From positions 37,113 to 65,470 of the forward strand of contig DGTF01000036.1 in NCBI GenBank assembly GCA_002394235.1: a stretch of 28,358 bases of DNA, in the 5' to 3' direction. The position numbers were made by a program, and so were the translations under genes. Of this stretch, positions 15,498 to 22,739 are shown in pieces. A model generated the notes under the pieces. The model made no database searches and was not told the origin of the DNA. It worked only from the letters and a program-made list of their open reading frames with translations. Within the stretch, counting starts at the first letter, position 1; every line of letters starts with the position of its first letter. The DNA is from Eubacterium sp. UBA4343. Its GTDB lineage: Bacteria > Bacillota > Clostridia > Lachnospirales > Lachnospiraceae.

Positions 15498-18087
15498 CCT
15501 TTCCCCTGTTCACCATTTTCCTGGAAGCCGCAGCCGCGACCTTTTTCACGGTTTTTTCTGTTTTCGTGACTGCTGCTTTCTTCAGGGTCTCTCCCGTTTT
15601 CTCGGTTTCCCCCTTCTTCATGGCTTTTGCGGCTTTCACGCTTGTCCGCTCCGGCTTCTTCTCCTCCCGATCCGGTGCTGTGCGCTCAAACGTCTCGGTA
15701 AAGCGAAAAACGGATACTCCGAGCGGCGGTACCTTTATCTTGATCGAATCCTTCCGTTCATCCTGTTCTACCGCCCGGCTCAGCTTCACCCTCGGATTTA
15801 TCACACCGCCGCCGCCGAATTCCGCGGCATCGCTGTTGAAGATCTCTTTGTATTTCCCCGCATAAGGTACTCCGACCATGAAATTATCATATACGACATT
15901 CGAAAAGTTCGCGACAACGAGCAGGGTATCCTCCTCCTTCTCCGTCTTTCTCAGAAATACCAGAAGATTTCTCTCCCAGTCGAGGTTGCTGATCCACTCA
16001 AAGCCTTCTGGTTCTTCATCGAGCCGGTACAGCGCAGGCTGCTCTCGGTAGAACTTCAGCAGGGCTCTGCTGAAATTTCTCATATTCTTTTGATCTGCGT
16101 TTTCAAGCTCGCTCCAGTCAACACCGTCTGAGGCGCTCATTCTCGATTTCTGCCCGAAATCCTGCCCCTGACAGATCAGCTTTTTGCCCGGATGCATCAT
16201 CAGGTATGCGTAGGTCAGACGGAGATTCGCAAGCTTCAGGGAATCATCCTTACCCGGCATCATGCGAAGCAGCGGTCTTCCATTTTCCAGTATATTGTGG
16301 GACAGCGCAAGCATGAACTTCTCCGTATACATGTATACCATGCTGAACGTAAGATCATCCTGGTGAGCCCCGCGGAAAAGCGGATCGAGCTGGATATACT
16401 TGAGGTAATCATCGATGCATCCGTTGTTCCACTTCAGACCAAATCCGAGGCCTTCCTCCTCTGTATTTCCAGTAACTGCCGGATACCCGGTCGTCTCCTC
16501 CGCGATGGTGATCGCACCGTGTCCGTTTGCCCGGATGTCATTGTTCAGATTCCGGAGGAACTCAATGTTCTCAAGGTTCTCATTCCCTCCGTACATATTC
16601 GCGATCCACTCCCCATTGCGCCTGCCGTAGTTCAGATACAGCATACCGGAGAGATCCGGAATCCGCAGGCCATCCGCGTGATACTCCGAAATCCAGAACA
16701 TCGCGCTTGATTTCATAAAGCTCTCGACCTCGCCGCGTCCGTAATTGAAGATCAGTGCGTTGTTGGACGGGCAGACTCCCTTCTTCGGATCCATGTGCTC
16801 ATAGAGACAGGTCCCGTCAAAGGAAGCGAGGCCATCATTGCCTCTTGCGAAATAACCCGGCACCCAGTCAAGAAGTACGCCGAGTCCATTCTGATGCAGA
16901 CGATCAACCAGATATTTAAAATCCGCCGGTGTTCCATAACGGCTGGTCGGGGCAAAAAAGCCACTGGTCACGTACCCCATGGAAGCATCGTCCGGATACT
17001 CCATTACCGGCAGGAATTCTACGTGCGTATAACCCATGTCCTTCAGATACAAGACGAGATCTTCCGCGATTTCCCGGTACACCGAAGATGCCTCACCGAT
17101 CCCCTTCTTCCGGTCTTCAGCCCGCTTCGCTCCGGTTTCTTCTTCCAGATCCAGGGCTTTCTCAGCTCCATTCTCTCCTTTCCGGTCCGGGGCCTGCACC
17201 GCTCCAGTCTCTTCTTCCGGGTCCGGGGCCTTCCCCGATCCGTCCTCTGCTTCCCGGTTTTCTGCCGTCCTCTCAGGGTTTCCATCTTCCCGCTTCATCC
17301 ACGTCCCGATATTGCATTCATAAACCGCAAGGGGCGAACGGGACGGATCAAATTCCTCCCGGCGTTTCATCCACTCGTCATCCTTCCAGTCATATCCGGT
17401 GTTCGTGATCACCGAAGCTGCCTCAGGAAGCTGCTGCGCGCGAAATGCGAACGGATCCGCCTTCAAATAGACCAGACCTGCCTTCGCTTTGATCTCAAAC
17501 TTGTAGAAACTGCCTGCTTTAATTCCCGGTACAAACAGCTCAAAAATACCGCTCTGCAGACGGTTCATCTGAAGTCTGCGTCCATCCCACAGATTAAAAT
17601 CACCGACAACGGACACACGAATCGCATTCGGCGCCCACACCGCGAAATAAACCCCCTCTGTGCCGTTAATGTTCATCAGATGCGCGCCCATTTTTTCCGA
17701 AGCCCTGTCCCATATACCCTCCTGGAACCGGATCTCTTCCTTCTCCGTGATCTGACACGGAAATGCATAAGGGTCCTTGTATTCCGATACGGTGCCGTCC
17801 TCGTGCAGAATCACAAAAGTGTAATCGGGGATTCTCTTCCGGTCAAGCATGACCGCAAAATATCCCGCTTCGTCCTCCAGAACCATCGGAACGACATCTC
17901 CGGAAGCCGTCTTTACACTGACATTTTCTTCTCCCGGAAAGAATGCTCTGATTAGAACGCCGTCCGGCAGTGCCACAGGACCCAGCACTCTTCGCGGCGA
18001 ATCCTCCTCCGCATATACGACAGCCTCGATCTCTGCCCAGTCCATCAGGTCATAGATTCTGCTTTCCATACTTTCTTTCATGCTCAT
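15487..18087 (-). CDS. glgB: GlgB-like GH13 protein with altered catalytic residues (probably not an active branching enzyme)
   Basis: Homologue of 1,4-alpha-glucan branching enzyme, 866 residues against about 620-750 usual. Order: N1 domain (~20-110), CBM48 (GVYFAVWAPNAIRVSVVGDF, ~145-200), insertion with four 12-residue repeats (~264-334), GH13 barrel (~335-690), C-terminal beta domain to ~797, and a Lys/Thr/Ala-rich tail (~804-866). Family context is strong (APTSRYGTPADFKYLVD, LYEHMDPKKG, LIFNYGRGEV). However, region II reads DGLRIPDLSGML: Pro477 stands where the nucleophile Asp of DGLRVDAV belongs. Region IV reads LSHNIL instead of LSHDEV (Asn598), and region I has Tyr412 for His. The acid/base Glu530 is kept. 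ATG with GGAGG seven bases upstream. It may bind glucan without catalysis. Confidence 0.88.
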   Translation of the reverse strand: MSMKESMESRIYDLMDWAEIEAVVYAEEDSPRRVLGPVALPDGVLIRAFFPGEENVSVKTASGDVVPMVLEDEAGYFAVMLDRKRIPDYTFVILHEDGTVSEYKDPYAFPCQITEKEEIRFQEGIWDRASEKMGAHLMNINGTEGVYFAVWAPNAIRVSVVGDFNLWDGRRLQMNRLQSGIFELFVPGIKAGSFYKFEIKAKAGLVYLKADPFAFRAQQLPEAASVITNTGYDWKDDEWMKRREEFDPSRSPLAVYECNIGTWMKREDGNPERTAENREAEDGSGKAPDPEEETGAVQAPDRKGENGAEKALDLEEETGAKRAEDRKKGIGEASSVYREIAEDLVLYLKDMGYTHVEFLPVMEYPDDASMGYVTSGFFAPTSRYGTPADFKYLVDRLHQNGLGVLLDWVPGYFARGNDGLASFDGTCLYEHMDPKKGVCPSNNALIFNYGRGEVESFMKSSAMFWISEYHADGLRIPDLSGMLYLNYGRRNGEWIANMYGGNENLENIEFLRNLNNDIRANGHGAITIAEETTGYPAVTGNTEEEGLGFGLKWNNGCIDDYLKYIQLDPLFRGAHQDDLTFSMVYMYTEKFMLALSHNILENGRPLLRMMPGKDDSLKLANLRLTYAYLMMHPGKKLICQGQDFGQKSRMSASDGVDWSELENADQKNMRNFSRALLKFYREQPALYRLDEEPEGFEWISNLDWERNLLVFLRKTEKEEDTLLVVANFSNVVYDNFMVGVPYAGKYKEIFNSDAAEFGGGGVINPRVKLSRAVEQDERKDSIKIKVPPLGVSVFRFTETFERTAPDREEKKPERTSVKAAKAMKKGETEKTGETLKKAAVTKTEKTVKKVAAAASRKMVNRGKGKA
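17089..17232. repeat. In-frame 36-bp tandem repeat within the glgB-like gene
   Basis: Encodes KAPDPEEETGAV, QAPDRKGENGAE, KALDLEEETGAK and RAEDRKKGIGEA (residues 286-333). Units 1 and 3 resemble each other, as do 2 and 4, so it can also be read as a 72-bp duplication. It lies between the first strand of the barrel and its first helix. Confidence 0.88.
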
Positions 18088-18124
18088 CTGGTCTCCTCCT
18101 GAAAAATGCTTCTCCCCATTCTGT

Positions 18125-18222
18125 AACGAGATAAAACACGCTGCGCGAGTTTTATCTCGCTATCGCGACGCTCGCCGCACACGAATACTTCGCATTCGGC
18201 TGCGGCTCACTGTTCGCGTAAA
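18125..18222 (+). repeat. 98-bp dispersed two-hairpin element, copy A
   Basis: Identical over all 98 bases to 25551-25648. Hairpin 1 (18127-18159): an 11-bp perfect stem CGAGATAAAAC/GTTTTATCTCG, an A-A mismatch, then CGC/GCG with a TGC loop. Hairpin 2 (18164-18218): nested arms CGCGA/TCGCG, GCCGCA/TGCGGC and CGAAT/ATTCG around a 7-base loop. It contains no ORF of note. It sits between ftsH and glgB, its right end merging with the A run (minus-strand T run) of the ftsH terminator. Confidence 0.93.
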
Positions 18223-18265
18223 AAAGGAACCAAAGCACTGCCGCCTCTGACAGAACTTTGGTTCC
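18220..18265 (-). terminator. Intrinsic terminator of ftsH
   Basis: GGAACCAAAG (18226-18235) and CTTTGGTTCC (18256-18265) form a perfect 10-bp stem with a 20-base loop. On the minus strand six T residues follow (18220-18225). It lies about 190 bases after the ftsH stop and directly against repeat copy A. Confidence 0.85.
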
Positions 18266-18455
18266 CATTATACATCATTTCTCAGAATAATTTCTACAAA
18301 TCTGCACAGTGTTCTCTGCAGATTTCCGATGAGCGTTACTATTCGCCCCAATAATGTACAGCAAAGATTTTCGCGCTGCGTGAACAGCATCGTATGAGTC
18401 CTTACTGCTCACTGGATCAGGGTGGAATTTTCACAGTGCGGATGCCGCGAACCGG
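18266..18455. other. Intergenic stretch between ftsH stop and its terminator
   Basis: The whole ftsH-glgB gap is 368 bases (18088-18455). Outside copy A and the terminator, this part holds a 9-bp perfect hairpin, AAATCTGCA/TGCAGATTT (18298-18306 and 18317-18325). No ORF, RNA gene or promoter is convincing. On the minus strand it would be a structured 3' untranslated region of ftsH. Confidence 0.5.
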
Positions 18456-20342
18456 TTATTGTTCCGCCGGAGCGGTGCCCTGTCCTGCCTCCCCCTGATT
18501 CTGATCCGGTATCAGCTCCGGCTTTTTCTCAAGGATCTGCATAAACTCCTCACCGGTGATTGTTTCCCTCTCGTACAGATATTTGGCAAGCTCATGAAGC
18601 TTCGGCATATTGGCGGAAAGCAGACTCTTTGCCTTGCTGTACGCGTCATGCACAATCTTCACCACCATCTCGTCTATCTTGCCCGATGTTGCCTCGGAGC
18701 ACGCCAGAGATGTATCACCGCCGAGATACTGATTCGTAACGGTTTCCATCGCTACCATTCCGAATTCATCGCTCATGCCGAACCTCGTCACCATTGCTCT
18801 TGCGAGCTTCGTCGCCTGTTCGATATCATTTGAAGCACCGGTTGTCACAGAATGGAAGGTCAGTTCCTCCGCGACACGTCCGCCCGTAAGCGTAGCGATC
18901 CGGTTCACAATCTCCTCCTTGCTCATCAGGTTATGTTCTCCCTCATCCACCTGAAGGGTGTAACCAAGAGCTCCTGATGTTCTGGGGATAATCGTGATCT
19001 TTGTGACCGGCGCTGAATGGGTCTGAAGGGCAGCGACCAGGGCGTGTCCGGTCTCATGATAGGAGACGATCAGTTTTTCCTTCGTCGTCAGCACCTTGTT
19101 CTTCTTTTGGTATCCGGCGATTACGGTCTCAACACTCTCCATCAGGTCATTCTGTGTTACAAATTTCCTTCCGTCACGTACCGCGCGAAGAGCTGCCTCA
19201 TTGATCATGTTCGCCAGCTCGGCTCCACTTGCTCCGGAAGCGGTGCGCGCAACCGCGTTGAAATCTACATTGTCGGAAATCCGGATATCCTTTGCGTGAA
19301 GCTTCAGAATTTCTTCTCTTCCCTTCAGATCCGGAAGCTCTACCGGAATTCTCCGGTCGAACCGGCCCGGACGGGTCAGCGCCGGATCCAGGGACTCCGG
19401 ACGGTTGGTCGCCGCAAGGATGATGACACCCTTTCGTCCATCAAATCCATCCATCTCCGCAAGCAGCTGGTTCAATGTCTGCTCACGCTCATCGTTTCCC
19501 GAGAATCCTCCGCCGTCACGCTTCTTACCGATGGTATCAATCTCATCGATAAACACAATACACGGTGCCTTTTCGTTGGCCTGTTTGAACAGATCCCGGA
19601 CCTTTGCCGCGCCCATTCCAACAAACATCTCGACGAATTCAGAGCCTGAAATTGAGAAAAACGGTACATTCGCCTCGCCGGCAACGGCTTTGGCAAGGAG
19701 CGTCTTACCGGTTCCCGGAGGGCCTACCAGAAGAGCGCCCTTAGGCATTTTCGCGCCGATCTCCGTGTACTTCTGGGGATTATGCAGGAAATCGACGATC
19801 TCCTGAAGAAGCTCCTTCGCTTCGTCTTCTCCGGCCACATCCTTGAACTTAATGCCGGTCTCCGACTGTATGTACACCTTGGCATTACTCTTGCCAAAGC
19901 TCATGGCATCACCCATGCCTCCGCCCATACGCTTTGTCATTGAACTCATAAGCCATCTTCCAAGGAAGAAGAAAATGACAAGCGGAAGAATCCAGCTCAG
20001 CAGGAAGCTCAGAACAGGCGACATCTGCTGCTGAATCGGGCTCTCGAAGTCCTTGATTCCCGCTGAAAGCAGACGGTCCACCAGCTTATAGTCATTCATC
20101 ATACCGGTGCGGTACATATTGCCCGAGGAATCCTTGAACTCGATCTCACTGTCCGCCGAGTTGACCTCTACCTGGCTTACCTTCCCATCCTCCAGCATCT
20201 CAATGAAGTTGCCGTATGTTGTGTCCTGTATCTTGGCACTATTGATCTGCGGGATCAAAAGAAAATTGAGAAGGAGCAGCACGAGCAGCACGATGGCATA
20301 ATAAAACGCAATCGGCTTTTTATCATTTTTTACCTCTTTCAA
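18456..20342 (-). CDS. ftsH: ATP-dependent zinc metalloprotease FtsH
   Basis: Membrane-anchored AAA protease that degrades misfolded and regulatory proteins. Two transmembrane segments (about 10-31 and 108-129) flank a small extracytoplasmic domain. The AAA module has Walker A GPPGTGKT (207-214), Walker B FIDEID (264-269) and the second region of homology RPGRFDRR. The zinc site is HETGH (429-433). The last ~15 residues are Gln/Gly/Ala-rich. An in-frame ATG at 20360 lacks a ribosome site; GGAGGTGAT lies inside that extension, seven bases before a TTG at 20342, so TTG is preferred (628 residues). It has its own promoter and terminator. Confidence 0.96.
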   Translation of the reverse strand: MKEVKNDKKPIAFYYAIVLLVLLLLNFLLIPQINSAKIQDTTYGNFIEMLEDGKVSQVEVNSADSEIEFKDSSGNMYRTGMMNDYKLVDRLLSAGIKDFESPIQQQMSPVLSFLLSWILPLVIFFFLGRWLMSSMTKRMGGGMGDAMSFGKSNAKVYIQSETGIKFKDVAGEDEAKELLQEIVDFLHNPQKYTEIGAKMPKGALLVGPPGTGKTLLAKAVAGEANVPFFSISGSEFVEMFVGMGAAKVRDLFKQANEKAPCIVFIDEIDTIGKKRDGGGFSGNDEREQTLNQLLAEMDGFDGRKGVIILAATNRPESLDPALTRPGRFDRRIPVELPDLKGREEILKLHAKDIRISDNVDFNAVARTASGASGAELANMINEAALRAVRDGRKFVTQNDLMESVETVIAGYQKKNKVLTTKEKLIVSYHETGHALVAALQTHSAPVTKITIIPRTSGALGYTLQVDEGEHNLMSKEEIVNRIATLTGGRVAEELTFHSVTTGASNDIEQATKLARAMVTRFGMSDEFGMVAMETVTNQYLGGDTSLACSEATSGKIDEMVVKIVHDAYSKAKSLLSANMPKLHELAKYLYERETITGEEFMQILEKKPELIPDQNQGEAGQGTAPAEQ

Positions 20343-20473
20343 ACTATCACCTCCGTTCATTGTTTTGGTTCCAGATCAGATTCCGGACTGTGTGTCAGCT
20401 TTTCGTCCCGAATCTTCATCGACGGCCCTGTCATTAGCAGCCGAGTCGTCCGATGGCTAATCTGATATAGACC

Positions 20474-20502
20474 AGTATCTTACATCAGCGATCTCCTGTC
20501 AA
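20474..20502 (-). promoter_or_regulatory. Promoter of ftsH
   Basis: Consensus TTGACA (20497-20502), 17-base spacer, GATACT (20474-20479) on the minus strand. It gives a leader of about 125 bases. The -35 box is a perfect match. No CIRCE-type inverted repeat was seen nearby. Confidence 0.65.
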
Positions 20503-20619
20503 CCGTGCGGATATAAATTTTATACAATTTTTCTAATTGCCTGTTGCCTTATACAAACAGCGAACCATGGTGAATCCGCGCCTTGCGTCTGTCCCGCCTG
20601 TCGTCCAAATGCGTCCGGT

Positions 20620-21123
20620 TCAGAACCTGCGGATCGTATCCGATTCCTCTTCCCCGACGTTTTCGATACCAACGATCTTGACGTCATACTCGATGGTATC
20701 GCTGACTTTGACGTGGCAGACATCGCCGGCTTTATGACGCATGATGGCCTTTCCGAGAGGAGATTCCGGAGTGATCCTTCCCTGCATGGAATCCGCGCGT
20801 ACAGAGGTGACGAGCTTGTAGGTCTCGGTCTCCTCCTCGTCGTCAAACTGCAGAGTCACCTTCTTGTTCAATCCGACCTCATCGCTCTTTGAGCGGTCTT
20901 CAATTACAATTGCCGTTTCAATCATCTTCTCAAGGTAATGAATCCGGCTGTTATTCTCCCGATTGGCCTTTCTTGCGGCATAATACTCGAAATTTTCGCT
21001 CAAATCTCCCTGCGCTCTCGCCTCCTGAACCTCCTTCAGGATTCGAGGCCGCTCCACCAGAGTCCGATGGTCAATTTCCGCCTGCATCTTGTCAATATCG
21101 CTCTGTGTCAGTCTGTCATGCAT
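20620..21123 (-). CDS. greA: Transcription elongation factor GreA
   Basis: Stimulates transcript cleavage by backtracked RNA polymerase. The 167-residue protein has an N-terminal coiled coil (about 1-75) whose acidic tip reads GDLSENFEYYAAR (39-51), and a C-terminal FKBP-like domain with PESPLGKAIMRHKAGD. Slightly longer than the common 158 residues. ATG with AAGG upstream. It is separated from ftsH by about 280 bases containing the ftsH promoter, and from the aminopeptidase by 142 bases containing a direct repeat. Confidence 0.95.
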   Translation of the reverse strand: MHDRLTQSDIDKMQAEIDHRTLVERPRILKEVQEARAQGDLSENFEYYAARKANRENNSRIHYLEKMIETAIVIEDRSKSDEVGLNKKVTLQFDDEEETETYKLVTSVRADSMQGRITPESPLGKAIMRHKAGDVCHVKVSDTIEYDVKIVGIENVGEEESDTIRRF

Positions 21124-21136
21124 GATTTCTTACCTT

Positions 21137-21219
21137 CTTATACAGTTTGTGACGCCCCGCCTGCGAAGCACGGAGCAATCCGCAGCTTATACAGTGTCTG
21201 CTGCCCCGCCTGCGGAGCA
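21137..21219. repeat. 34-bp direct repeat in the greA-aminopeptidase gap
   Basis: Two units beginning CTTATACAGT and ending CCCCGCCTGCG(A/G)AGCA, at 21137-21170 and 21186-21219. They differ at only a few positions. The first unit includes part of the greA ribosome-site region. Confidence 0.88.
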
Positions 21220-21229
21220 TTACGGTTTA

Positions 21230-21253
21230 CCGGGAGGAAATTCCGCCTCCCGG
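21230..21253 (-). terminator. Hairpin after the aminopeptidase gene (possible terminator)
   Basis: CCGGGAGG (21230-21237) and CCTCCCGG (21246-21253) form a perfect 8-bp stem with an 8-base loop, starting 12 bases past the stop. There is no T run (TAAACCG follows on the minus strand), so it may not be a full intrinsic terminator. Confidence 0.5.
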
Positions 21254-21265
21254 ATCCCGATTCCG

Positions 21266-22645
21266 TTACTTCAGGAATGCGCGGTATGCGTTGTAAGCCT
21301 CATAGATATCCGCCTTGCTTGTAATCTCCCAGGGCGCATGCATATTGAGAACGGCAACGCCGAAGTCAATAACCTCCATTCCAAGATTTGCGAGAATGTA
21401 GGCGATCGTTCCGCCGCCGCCCGCGTCTACCTTTCCAAGCTCAGAGGTCTGGTAGATAATATTGTTCTCCTCCATCAGTTTTCTCAGGAACGCAATATAC
21501 TCCGCATTGGCGTCATTGGAACCGCTCTTGCCGCGGGAACCGGTATATTTGTTGAATACCGGTCCTCTTCCAAGATACGCGCAGTTGTTCTTGTCCATCA
21601 CATCCGGATAATCCGGGTCAAATCCGGCACTTACATCCGAGGAGAGTACCCTGGTCTTCGTCAGCAGACGGCGGAGTGCCAGCTCACTGTAGCATCCCTG
21701 CAGATTCATAACCTCTGCCAGCGTATTCTCATAAAATCGGGAGTGCGTGCCGGTCGCGCCGACAGATCCGATCTCCTCCTTGTCTGTCAGAAGACAGACG
21801 CTGGTGTACTCCGGATTCTTTTCGTCCATGATTGCCCGGAAGGACGGGTATGCGCACACCTTGTCGTCCTGGCCGTATCCCATGATCATGCTCCGGTCCA
21901 GTCCGTAATCCCGGGCCTGTCCTGCGGGAACCACCTCGATCTCCGCTGATACGAAGTCATCCTCCTCCATATCATATTTTTCCTTCAGAAGTTTCAGGAT
22001 ATTCGCCTTAACCGCATTCTTCTCATCCTCATCCGCGGACGCGAGCGGTCTGCTTCCGACCAGAACATTCAGGTTTTCCCCCTCGACAACCTCAGCGGCA
22101 TTTTTTGCCATCTGCTTTGCCGCCAGATGGATCAAAAGGTCACTGACACCGAACACCGGATCGTTCTCATCCTCGCCGATGCAGACATTCACAACCGAAC
22201 CGTCCTTTTTCGCGATGACGCCGTGAAGGGCCATCGGAAGCGCCGTCCACTGATATTTCTTGATTCCGCCATAATAGTGGGTGTCAAGAAGCGCCAGATC
22301 GGTATCCTCATACAACGGATGCTGCTTCAGATCCAGTCTCGGAGAATCGATGTGCGCACCGAGAAGACGCAGTCCCTCTGTCATCGGTTTCTGTCCGATT
22401 CGGAAGATCAGAAGAGACTTCTTCATCATATCCGTATATACAACTTCTCCGGGTTTAAGAGCTCTGCCCTCAGCGGCAGCCTCTTCCAGAGATTTTACTC
22501 CTGCCTTCTTCAGTTCCTCTTCCATGCCTGCGACATTTTCCCTCTCTGTTTTATGTCCGGAAAGGAAAATTCTGTAATCTTCACAGAAATCGTTCAGCTT
22601 CTGCTCATCATCCTTTTCCCAGATCGTTTGTTTTTTTTCTTTCAT
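21266..22645 (-). CDS. apeB: M18-family zinc aminopeptidase
   Basis: Dinuclear zinc exopeptidase, probably cytosolic, of the aspartyl-aminopeptidase type; the exact N-terminal preference is not readable. The 459-residue length fits. Metal and catalytic residues: GAHIDSPRLDLK (His98, with Asp100), GYGQDDKVCAYPSF (bridging Asp), LTDKEEIGSVGATGT (catalytic Glu pair), SSDVSAGFDPDY (Asp) and LNMHAPWEI (His). ATG with AAGGAG eight bases upstream and a good extended -10 promoter. It is transcribed on its own; the hairpin at 21230-21253 may end it. Confidence 0.93.
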   Translation of the reverse strand: MKEKKQTIWEKDDEQKLNDFCEDYRIFLSGHKTERENVAGMEEELKKAGVKSLEEAAAEGRALKPGEVVYTDMMKKSLLIFRIGQKPMTEGLRLLGAHIDSPRLDLKQHPLYEDTDLALLDTHYYGGIKKYQWTALPMALHGVIAKKDGSVVNVCIGEDENDPVFGVSDLLIHLAAKQMAKNAAEVVEGENLNVLVGSRPLASADEDEKNAVKANILKLLKEKYDMEEDDFVSAEIEVVPAGQARDYGLDRSMIMGYGQDDKVCAYPSFRAIMDEKNPEYTSVCLLTDKEEIGSVGATGTHSRFYENTLAEVMNLQGCYSELALRRLLTKTRVLSSDVSAGFDPDYPDVMDKNNCAYLGRGPVFNKYTGSRGKSGSNDANAEYIAFLRKLMEENNIIYQTSELGKVDAGGGGTIAYILANLGMEVIDFGVAVLNMHAPWEITSKADIYEAYNAYRAFLK

Positions 22646-22675
22646 TCTATTTTCTCCTTTTCTTTCGATACACAG

Positions 22676-22703
22676 ATCATATCACAAAATCTGTATTTTG
22701 AAA
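22676..22703 (-). promoter_or_regulatory. Extended -10 promoter of the M18 aminopeptidase gene
   Basis: TGATATGAT, an extended -10 with hexamer TATGAT at 22676-22681, and a weak TTTCAA (22698-22703) 16 bases upstream on the minus strand. It would start about 25 bases before the ribosome-binding region. Confidence 0.6.
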
Positions 22704-22739
22704 CGGTCAAAGTTCAAACCTGGTTCCTTCCTCTACTGC

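Noticed and set aside
16795..17955. A 386-codon plus-strand frame opposite the glgB-like gene.
   Set aside because: Antisense shadow without ribosome site or family similarity.
18125..18222. Interpretation of the 98-bp element as a simple terminator of ftsH.
   Set aside because: A separate, better terminator with T6 sits beside it, the element itself has no T run, and its exact recurrence at 25551 and part at 1-37 marks it as a repeat.
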